Assembly (NCBI GenBank): GCA_039583705.1
Contig: JAVKSM010000104.1
Coordinates: 1 to 11,670 of the forward strand
Origin: JAVKSM01 sp039583705
Lineage (GTDB): Bacteria > Actinomycetota > Actinomycetes > Mycobacteriales > Pseudonocardiaceae
Length of the DNA stretch: 11,670 nucleotides
Direction of reading: 5' to 3'
The notes beneath the pieces are model-generated. The model saw nothing but the letters and a program-made list of their open reading frames with translations, did no database searches and was not told the DNA's origin. Shown here one piece after another: positions 6,668 to 11,670 of the stretch (positions are counted from its first letter, which is position 1; each line of letters opens with the position of its first letter). The position numbers and the translations under genes are program-made.

Positions 6668-8331
6668 CGCAGTTCTTCCTCCGTCGCTCGCGCCGCCCAC
6701 CGGGCGAACCGCTCGCCGGGGTCGCGGGTCTTGGCGTAGCGGCGGGCGAGGCGCTCGACGTAGTCCCCCAGCTCGTCGCTGGTGACCTTGTGACCGCGTA
6801 GCTTGCGGCCGAACCCGGAATCGAGCCCCAGGCCGCCACCGAGGTGAACCTGGAAGCCGCCGACCGCCTTGCCGGCGGAGTCGGTGACGATCTGGCCCTT
6901 GAGCCCGATGTCGGCGACCTGGATCCGGGCACAGGAGTTGGGGCAGCCGTTGACGTGGATCGACAGCGGGGTGTCCAGCATGGACTGCACGTCGGCCAGC
7001 CGCTCCTCCAGCTCGGCGACCAGGGCCGCCGCCCTCGACTTGGTCTCGACGATCGCGAGCTTGCAGAACTCGATGCCGGTGCAGGCCATCGTTGAGCGCC
7101 GCCACGGCGACGGGTCGGCGCAGAGCCCCAGCGCCGCGAGCTCGCGCACCAGAGCGTCCACGTCGGACTCGGGGACGTCGAGCACGACGAGCTTCTGATA
7201 CGGGGTCAGCCGGACCCGGGCGGAGCCGACCCGCTCGGCGGCTTTGGCGACGGCCACCAGCGTCGAGCCGGACACCCGGCCGACGGTGGGTGCGACACCG
7301 ACGTAGCGGCGGCCGTCGAGCTGGGGGTGCACCCCGACGTGGTCGACCGGCCACGCCGGTATCTCGGGGGCCGGCCCGTCGACCAGGGTCCTGCCGAGGT
7401 ACTCGGACTCCAGCACCTGACGGAAGCGCGCGACCCCCCAGTCGGCGACCAGGAACTTGATCCGCGCCCGGTGGCGCAGCCGGCGGTAGCCGTAGTCCCG
7501 GAACACCGAGGTGACACCGGCCCACACCTCGGGCACCTCGTCGAGCGCCACCCATGCCCCGAGCCGTTGCGCGATCTTGGGGTTGGTCGAAAGGCCACCG
7601 CCGACCCAGGCGTCGAAGCCCGGGCCGTGCTCGGGGTGCACCACGCCGACGAAGGAGACGTCGTTGACCTCATGCGTGACGTCCTGCTGGCCGGAAATGG
7701 CTGTCTTGTACTTGCGCGGCAGGTTGGAGAAGGACGGGTCGCCGACGTATCGGTGTTTGATCTCCTCGATCGCGGGCGTGCCGTCGATCACCTCGGCGGC
7801 CGAGATTCCCGCGACCGGAGAGCCGAGGATCACGCGTGGACAGTCGCCGCAGGCCTCGGTGGTGGACAGCCCGACGGCCTCCAGCCGCTGCCAGATCCCC
7901 GGCACGTCCTCGATCTGGATCCAGTGGTACTGGATGTTCTGCCGGTCGGTGATGTCGGCGGTGTCGCGGGCACAGGTCTGGGACACCTCGCCGATCACCC
8001 GAAGCTGCTCGGTGGTCAGCGCCCCACCGTCGACCCGCACCCGCATCATGAAGTAGCGGTCCTCGAGATCCTCGGGCTCCAGCGTGGCGGTGCGCCCACC
8101 CTCGATCCCGGGCTTGCGCTGGGTGTAGAGCCCCCACCAGCGCATCCGGCCGTGGAGGTCGGCAGGGTCGATCGAGTCGAACCCGCGACGGGCGTAGACC
8201 GTCTCGATGCGCCGCCGCACGTTCAGCCCGTCGTCGTCCTTCTTGGCCTGCTCGTTGCGGTTGAGGGGCTCGCGATAGCCCAGCTTCCACTGGCCCTCAC
8301 CGCGGGGGCGGCGGGTAGGTGTCGGGGCCAT
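6664..8331 (-). CDS. sirA: Assimilatory sulfite reductase, ferredoxin-dependent (SirA/NirA type)
   Basis: This enzyme reduces sulfite to sulfide using siroheme and a [4Fe-4S] cluster, with ferredoxin as the likely donor. The 555-residue product has the two-fold nitrite/sulfite reductase layout. The cluster ligands are C417 and C423 in ACTGIEFCKLA and C463 and C467 in NGCPNSCAR. Y69 in WWGLYTQRKPG and C161 in TEACGDCPR occupy the positions of the Tyr-Cys covalent bond reported for Mycobacterium tuberculosis SirA, which favours sulfite over nitrite as substrate. The ATG at 8331 is chosen because GGAGG lies 8 bases upstream and because residue numbering then matches my recollection of the mycobacterial enzyme. 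An upstream in-frame start would add 12 unconserved residues. It is the first structural gene of the operon, preceded by a leader peptide and a stem-loop, and its stop overlaps cysH. Confidence 0.95.
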   Translation of the reverse strand: MAPTPTRRPRGEGQWKLGYREPLNRNEQAKKDDDGLNVRRRIETVYARRGFDSIDPADLHGRMRWWGLYTQRKPGIEGGRTATLEPEDLEDRYFMMRVRVDGGALTTEQLRVIGEVSQTCARDTADITDRQNIQYHWIQIEDVPGIWQRLEAVGLSTTEACGDCPRVILGSPVAGISAAEVIDGTPAIEEIKHRYVGDPSFSNLPRKYKTAISGQQDVTHEVNDVSFVGVVHPEHGPGFDAWVGGGLSTNPKIAQRLGAWVALDEVPEVWAGVTSVFRDYGYRRLRHRARIKFLVADWGVARFRQVLESEYLGRTLVDGPAPEIPAWPVDHVGVHPQLDGRRYVGVAPTVGRVSGSTLVAVAKAAERVGSARVRLTPYQKLVVLDVPESDVDALVRELAALGLCADPSPWRRSTMACTGIEFCKLAIVETKSRAAALVAELEERLADVQSMLDTPLSIHVNGCPNSCARIQVADIGLKGQIVTDSAGKAVGGFQVHLGGGLGLDSGFGRKLRGHKVTSDELGDYVERLARRYAKTRDPGERFARWAARATEEELR

Positions 8332-8339
8332 CGGGGAGA

Positions 8340-8344
8340 CCTCC
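8340..8344 (-). promoter_or_regulatory. Ribosome-binding site of sirA
   Basis: Minus-strand GGAGG is followed by TCTCCCCG and ATG at 8331. It selects this ATG over an upstream in-frame one. The adjoining TCTCC can pair locally with GGAG, so the site might be partly masked, but the loop would be very tight. Confidence 0.8.
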
Positions 8345-8389
8345 GGGGCTCGGGCGTCTGGCCGCACCTACCGCGGGCATCACAGGCCC

Positions 8390-8418
8390 ACCAGCCGGCG
8401 CGTCCGGCGCCTGCTGGT
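8390..8418 (-). promoter_or_regulatory. Strong stem-loop between leader peptide and sirA (candidate attenuator)
   Basis: The minus strand reads ACCAGCAGGCGC, a five-base loop CGGAC, then GCGCCGGCTGGT. The two 12-base arms pair with a single A-G mismatch. The element starts about 33 bases after the leader peptide stop and ends about 45 bases before the sirA ribosome-binding site. No T-run follows, so it is not a classical intrinsic terminator, although many actinobacterial terminators lack one. Its position is what a translation-coupled attenuator would need. The regulatory role is inference. Confidence 0.6.
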
Positions 8419-8451
8419 CAGGACTGAAGGAGAAGTGGCAGCGGCGGCGGG

Positions 8452-8538
8452 TCAGTTGCCCGGCCGGCACATCGCGCTGGAGACCCGACGGAAATCCACG
8501 TGGCGGCGTGCCACGAGGCGCAACTCCAGCGCGGTCAC
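8452..8538 (-). CDS. Putative sulfur-operon leader peptide (28 aa)
   Basis: The short minus-strand frame ends at TGA 8452-8454, 120 bases before sirA. From the GTG at 8538 it encodes 28 residues whose C-terminal part is LVARRHVDFRRVSSAMCRPGN. The RRHVD, then SSA, then Cys pattern matches the short 'putative leader peptides' annotated upstream of sulfur genes in streptomycetes and relatives, as I recall them. Cysteine-containing leaders in mycobacteria have been linked to cysteine-responsive control of downstream sulfur genes. A GTG at 8514, with GGAG 9 bases upstream, would give a 20-residue peptide and has the better ribosome-binding site. The frame also stays open upstream into hemW on the other strand, but that part has no similarity. 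The single cysteine codon (TGC) is the fifth-last codon. The coding call rests on motif and position. Confidence 0.72.
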   Translation of the reverse strand: MTALELRLVARRHVDFRRVSSAMCRPGN

Positions 8539-8614
8539 CCGAACAGGCTCGCATGCCAGCCCAGCCGGGTCCAAGCCCAGTCCGCATCCTGGGACGGTTT
8601 CACGGTGCGCTATC

Positions 8615-8620
8615 GGAGGA
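8615..8620 (+). promoter_or_regulatory. Ribosome-binding site of hemW
   Basis: GGAGGA lies 10 bases before the ATG at 8631. It supports this start over in-frame upstream codons that extend into the leader region. Confidence 0.65.
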
Positions 8621-8630
8621 CACTGGCGGT

Positions 8631-9839
8631 ATGCCCTCCGCGCTGCCTGACGGTGAGCCCGCACCGGCCGACGGTGTGCTGCCGGCCGACGCGCTGCGCG
8701 GACTCGGCGCGCGGCCGTTCGGGGTGTACCTGCACGTCCCGTTCTGCGCCACCCGCTGCGGCTACTGCGACTTCAACACCTACGCGCCGGGGGAGACCGC
8801 CGTGTCGGCGGCCTCCTGGTTGGACGGGGTGCGTGCCGAGCTGGAACTGGCGGCCGGCGTGCTGGACCCGGTCCCACCAGCGGACACGGTCTTCGTGGGT
8901 GGGGGCACCCCGTCGCTGCTCGGTGCCGACGGGCTTGCGGAGCTGCTGGCCGCGGTGCGTGCCGAGCTTGGCCTGGCCGCCGGTGCCGAGGTGAGCACCG
9001 AGGCCAACCCGGAGTCCACCTCACCGGGGTTCTTCGACGGTATCGCGGCCGCCGGCTACACCCGGGTCTCGTTGGGTATGCAGTCCGCCGCACCGCACGT
9101 GCTGGCAACGCTCGACCGCCACCACACTCCCGGTCGTGCCGCCGCCGCCGCTCGGGAGGCCCGCGCCGCCGGGCTCGAGCACGTCAACCTCGACCTCATC
9201 TACGGCACGCCCGGGGAGTCCGATGCCGACCTGGACGCCTCGCTGGCCGCGGTGCTGGGCTCAGGCGTCGACCATGTCTCGGCCTACGCCCTCGTCGTCG
9301 AGCCGGGCACCGCGATGGCCCGGCGGGTGGCGCGCGGTGAGCTGGCCCCGCCCGACGACGACGGGCTCGCCGACCGCTACGAGCGCGTGGACGACGCGCT
9401 GACCGCGGCCGGACTGCACTGGTACGAAGTGTCGAACTGGGCGGCCTCGCCGGACGCGCGCTGCCGGCACAACCTGGGCTACTGGTCAGGGGCCGACTGG
9501 TGGGGGTTCGGACCGGGCGCGCACTCCCACGTCGGCGGGATCCGGTGGTGGAACGTCAAGCACCCCGCGCGGTACACCGCGTTGTTGGCGTCCAGGCGTT
9601 CCCCGGCCGCCGGCCGCGAGGTGCTCTCCGTCCAGGACCGGAACACCGAACGGGTCATGCTCGGGCTGCGGTTGCGTGATGGCCTCCCGTTGGACGTCCT
9701 GGACGGCGCCGGGGTGGTCGCGGCGCGACGGGCATGCGTTGACGGGCTGCTCGTCGCGACAGGGCCCGGCAGGGTGGCCCTGACGCGGCGCGGTCGGCTG
9801 CTCGCTGACGCCGTCGTGCGTGACCTGCTGGCGCCCTGA
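8631..9839 (+). CDS. hemW: Radical SAM heme chaperone HemW (coproporphyrinogen oxidase-like)
   Basis: HemW binds heme and passes it to client hemoproteins. It is related to HemN but is generally not a coproporphyrinogen oxidase. The 402-residue product has the radical SAM cysteine motif at C39, C43 and C46 (CATRCGYCDF), with phenylalanine two residues after the last cysteine as in HemW, where HemN has a cysteine. GGGTPS lies at 90-95, and the EANPES, RVSLGMQS and DLIYGTPGE blocks follow. The C-terminal HemN-type domain (HNLGYWSGADWWGFGPGAHS, then the LGLRLRDG region) is complete. The ATG at 8631 is chosen on the upstream GGAGGA. The longer open frame beginning about 300 bases earlier crosses the sulfur leader region and has no family similarity. 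The gene is divergent from sirA. In M. tuberculosis, hemW also lies close to sirA, so the neighbourhood looks ancient. Confidence 0.94.
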   Translation: MPSALPDGEPAPADGVLPADALRGLGARPFGVYLHVPFCATRCGYCDFNTYAPGETAVSAASWLDGVRAELELAAGVLDPVPPADTVFVGGGTPSLLGADGLAELLAAVRAELGLAAGAEVSTEANPESTSPGFFDGIAAAGYTRVSLGMQSAAPHVLATLDRHHTPGRAAAAAREARAAGLEHVNLDLIYGTPGESDADLDASLAAVLGSGVDHVSAYALVVEPGTAMARRVARGELAPPDDDGLADRYERVDDALTAAGLHWYEVSNWAASPDARCRHNLGYWSGADWWGFGPGAHSHVGGIRWWNVKHPARYTALLASRRSPAAGREVLSVQDRNTERVMLGLRLRDGLPLDVLDGAGVVAARRACVDGLLVATGPGRVALTRRGRLLADAVVRDLLAP

Positions 9840-10083
9840 GCCGGCGACCCGGGCGCGACTGGGTCACCCGTCGAATCTCGCCCGTCGAAGCCCTGACGAG
9901 CACCACCAGATCCGCGGTCGAACCGTCCCGAGCGCGTGGGCCGAACAGCCGGGGCCGTTACGTCCCATTAACAACTATTCACACGCGTCCAACTACGGTG
10001 TAACACCCGGTCACTAATCTCGGCAACGTCAACAAGGCATTCTGTCCCGTGCCGCGGATGGTGCTCTATGTCGCCGAGGGGAA
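9840..10083. other. Intergenic region hemW to protoglobin-like gene
   Basis: The 244 bases hold no credible gene. Just after the hemW stop a weak stem (GACCC at 9846-9850 with GGGTC at 9861-9865) lacks a T-run, so no terminator is assigned. The second half, about 9955-10020, is clearly less GC-rich than the surroundings and is probably where the downstream promoter lies. Confidence 0.6.
9978..10020 (+). promoter_or_regulatory. Candidate promoter for the protoglobin-like gene
   Basis: TTCACA (9978-9983) is separated by 17 bases from TAACAC (10001-10006), and TAATCT occurs at 10015-10020, all in a locally AT-rich patch about 65-105 bases before the start codon. The matches to -35/-10 consensus are only partial. 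Confidence 0.3.
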
Positions 10084-11187
10084 ATGATCACGATGGTAAG
10101 CAGTGAGACCGGGGAAGCACGGCGCGTCGGAGGACGGCACCAGTTGGTGACGCCGGAATTTGCTCCCCTCGCGGCATTCGCGGGGTTCGAGGAGTACGCG
10201 GCCGTCGCCGTCCAGGAAACAGGCGCCGAGCTGGCTGCGTCGGTCGACGGCATGACAGAGGAAATAGTCCGGCACCTGACGACACGGACGGAGTCCGCCG
10301 GGCTGGTCGCCGGACCGGTCCCGGCGGTCAGCGCGGTCGGCGTCAAGGAGTGGTTGACCAGGACCAGCGAGGGTCCGTTCGATGGGGGGCTGACGGAGTT
10401 CCTGCGACAGACCTGCCATATGGGGCCGGACGGGGTGACTTTTCCGGGTGTGCAGGTACCGCTTCCCCCCCAGATGATCCTGGCGCTGGTGGCATGGGTG
10501 CAGGGTCGCATTCTCGAGGGCTTGGCCGAGACCGCCGACGTCGCCCTTGTCTCGGCCGCCGGGGGCGCCTGGATGAACCTGTTCATGTTGCAGCTCGGGA
10601 TCATCCTGGAGCCTCGATTGGCGCAACCGGACGGCCCCCTCGGGCACCACGAGACCGCCGGCTTCCATCCCTACGCGCAGTTCGCGGGCTTTGACGCCGG
10701 CCAGGAGCGGATCCTGGCCGGAACCGGCCCGTTGCTTGAGCCCGCGGCCGGTGGGGTCGTCGCCCTTGCCTATGACTACCTGCTTTCCCGTCCGGAGTCG
10801 GCGGGGTACTTCCAGGACGCCCCTCATCTCGCTGCGCGCAAGCGGACGCTCAAGACATGGTGGGCGAAGAGCACCACCCGGCCGATGGACGGCGACTTCC
10901 ACCGTTACCTGTCAAGGGTGGCCGATGCCCACGTCAAGGGGGGCGGGCAGTTCCCCGACGTCGTCATCCCAGCTGATCTGACGATTGCCCTCATGGGGTG
11001 GGTCGAGATGAAAGTGATGATGGCCCTGAGCACGCTGGCCCGGGGAGCGGACGGCGAGTTCGTCTTCGGTGCGGTGCCTGACCCGGCAGGGGCCGCAGAG
11101 GTGGGCAAGGCGTGGATGCGGATGCTCACGCTGCAACTCGGGATCCTGCTCAAGCCGTATCTGGCATCGCCCACCGAGACTCGGTGA
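10084..11187 (+). CDS. Tandem protoglobin/globin-like protein (two internal repeats)
   Basis: The 367-residue protein contains two related domains of about 150-170 residues, roughly 26-180 and 197-361. They align through FAGF (32-35 and 200-203), RTESAG/RPESAG (68-73 and 236-241), KEWL/KTWW (88-91 and 257-260), a W-V block (AWV 137-139 and GWV in the second half) and AWM..LQLGI.L.P.L near each end. The second domain resembles the protoglobin / globin-coupled sensor fold, a heme-binding helical domain. H283 in RVADAHVKGGG sits where the proximal heme histidine is expected. In the first domain H112 (TCHMGPDG) is the nearest counterpart but is offset by about two residues. There is no signal peptide, membrane segment or output domain. 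ATG 10084 follows GAGGGG by only 2 bases and ATG 10093 by 11, so the start could be either. The family call rests on pattern recognition, and heme or oxygen binding is inferred. Confidence 0.7.
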   Translation: MITMVSSETGEARRVGGRHQLVTPEFAPLAAFAGFEEYAAVAVQETGAELAASVDGMTEEIVRHLTTRTESAGLVAGPVPAVSAVGVKEWLTRTSEGPFDGGLTEFLRQTCHMGPDGVTFPGVQVPLPPQMILALVAWVQGRILEGLAETADVALVSAAGGAWMNLFMLQLGIILEPRLAQPDGPLGHHETAGFHPYAQFAGFDAGQERILAGTGPLLEPAAGGVVALAYDYLLSRPESAGYFQDAPHLAARKRTLKTWWAKSTTRPMDGDFHRYLSRVADAHVKGGGQFPDVVIPADLTIALMGWVEMKVMMALSTLARGADGEFVFGAVPDPAGAAEVGKAWMRMLTLQLGILLKPYLASPTETR

Positions 11188-11195
11188 GGTCAGGA

Positions 11196-11254
11196 GCCGA
11201 AGGTGCCCAGGGAGGCGTCCGACCGGGGCCGACCGGGGCCAACGGCTCTTCGGC
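11196..11254. terminator. Weak candidate bidirectional terminator between convergent genes
   Basis: GCCGAAG at 11196-11202 is complementary to CTTCGGC at 11248-11254 in the 87-base gap between the convergent stops. The 45-base loop is long and no T-run follows. The loop contains a tandem decamer, gaccggggcc twice at 11221-11240. A terminator is expected here, but the structure is weak. Confidence 0.25.
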
Positions 11255-11274
11255 ACAGAGCGGCAGGTCGACGG

Positions 11275-11670
11275 TCAGGGCGGGCAGACGGTGCCGATCG
11301 CAGGCAGTTGTGCCTGCAGCAGGAACGCGTCCGTCGCGTCTGTGACGCACGGGGTGCGCGGGTAGGCGCCGTGCCCGGCACCTTCCCAGGTAAGCAGGCG
11401 CGCGCTTGCCAGGTTCTCAGCACTGTGCTGGGAGCCCACGAGGGGTGTGCGGGGATCCGCGGCGGTGCCCAGCACGAGGATCGGTGGCGCTCCCGCGGCG
11501 TGACCCGGCACCGGCGGTTGGATCGGCACCGGCCAGGACGCACACAGGAGGAGGCGCTGGGCGAACAGAGGCCCGAACAGGGGGTGCCTGCCCCGCCAGG
11601 CTGCGACCAGTTTCTCGACCTCGCCGGTCGTCAGCCGCTGGCTGGTGTCGTCGCACGCGGTGATCAGCCC
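11275..11670 (-). CDS. Tripeptidyl aminopeptidase-like alpha/beta hydrolase, C-terminal part (cut by right edge)
   Basis: The minus-strand frame enters from the right edge and ends at TGA 11275-11277, giving 131 visible residues. The segment matches the TAP-like C-terminal region of secreted actinobacterial alpha/beta hydrolases (SlpD/SlpE and mycobacterial lipoprotein-peptidase relatives). PPILVLGTAADPRTP contains the catalytic Asp in TAADP, and EGAGHGAYPRTPCV contains the catalytic His in GHGAY. Conserved cysteines (TPCV and the terminal TVCPP) probably form a disulfide outside the cell. The nucleophile serine and signal peptide would be beyond the window. Relatives release N-terminal tripeptides or hydrolyse esters, and the substrate cannot be inferred. 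The gene is convergent with the globin-like gene and appears unrelated to the sulfur operon. An internal GTG would start an 84-residue product, but the domain clearly continues upstream. Confidence 0.85.
   Translation of the reverse strand, partial: GLITACDDTSQRLTTGEVEKLVAAWRGRHPLFGPLFAQRLLLCASWPVPIQPPVPGHAAGAPPILVLGTAADPRTPLVGSQHSAENLASARLLTWEGAGHGAYPRTPCVTDATDAFLLQAQLPAIGTVCPP

Larger units (their letters stand above)
8332..8630. other. Divergent control region between sirA and hemW
   Basis: This 299-base stretch separates the divergently transcribed sulfur operon and hemW. It contains the minus-strand leader peptide, the 29-base stem-loop and both ribosome-binding sites. Promoters for both directions must lie here or just inside hemW, but I see no convincing -35/-10 pair on either strand. 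Other open frames crossing it are GC artefacts. Confidence 0.7.

Noticed and set aside
4842..6932. A possible 696-residue fusion ending in CysD
   Set aside because: Only the last 303-314 residues are CysD-like. The upstream part is an out-of-frame reading of cysH and sirA, which have their own starts and stops.
8319..8630. N-terminal extension of HemW by about 104 residues
   Set aside because: It would cross the sulfur leader region, has no family similarity, and a ribosome-binding site favours the ATG at 8631.
8540..8640. Promoter for the sulfur operon
   Set aside because: TTGGAC and GATAGC-like hexamers occur on the minus strand but not with suitable spacing, so no promoter is assigned.
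9867..9889. Direct repeat CCCGTCGAA twice after hemW
   Set aside because: Only nine bases, two copies, in GC-rich DNA. It could be chance and shows no link to a site or element.
11221..11240. Tandem decamer gaccggggcc twice
   Set aside because: Two short copies in a convergent intergenic gap. Simple GC-rich slippage is enough to explain it.
1..11670. tRNA, rRNA, insertion sequence or phage genes
   Set aside because: No transposase or integrase motifs, terminal inverted repeats, or RNA gene signatures were seen.

Overview
The window is chromosomal DNA from a very GC-rich Actinomycetota bacterium. The supporting signs are GC-heavy third codon positions, GTG starts, many 4-base ATGA/GTGA gene overlaps and Mycobacterium/Streptomyces-like protein motifs. 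The order hemW / sirA / cysH / sirohydrochlorin chelatase resembles the mycobacterial hemW-sirA-cysH-che1 neighbourhood. The continuation into cysD-cysN and a NitT/TauT-type ABC transporter resembles the Streptomyces assimilatory cluster. A Pseudonocardiales-like host would fit, but the genus cannot be fixed from sequence alone.

Layout. Bases 1-8331 are one tightly packed minus-strand operon for assimilatory sulfate reduction. In transcription order it holds sirA (sulfite reductase), cysH (APS reductase with a fused N-terminal zinc ribbon), cysD and cysN (ATP sulfurylase), a substrate-binding protein, an ATPase and a permease (ABC importer), and a sirohydrochlorin chelatase cut by the left window edge. 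Bases 8332-8630 are a divergent control region. It carries a short leader peptide of the kind found upstream of actinobacterial sulfur genes and a strong stem-loop between that peptide and sirA. On the plus strand follow hemW (8631-9839), a 244-base gap, and a duplicated globin-like (protoglobin-type) protein (10084-11187). The right edge holds the C-terminal part of a convergent minus-strand tripeptidyl-peptidase-like alpha/beta hydrolase.

How it works together. The importer brings in sulfate or a sulfonate. CysDN makes APS. The iron-sulfur CysH reduces APS directly to sulfite, so no APS kinase is needed and none is present. SirA reduces sulfite to sulfide with a siroheme/[4Fe-4S] centre, and the chelatase at the end of the operon supplies siroheme. 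HemW is a heme chaperone and the gene after it probably encodes a heme protein, so the neighbourhood has a tetrapyrrole theme.

I do not see a wholly unknown system. The points most worth a second look are the cysteine-type leader peptide with its hairpin, the in-frame zinc-ribbon/APS-reductase fusion, three perfect 36-bp repeats translated at the start of CysN, and the two-domain protoglobin-like protein.
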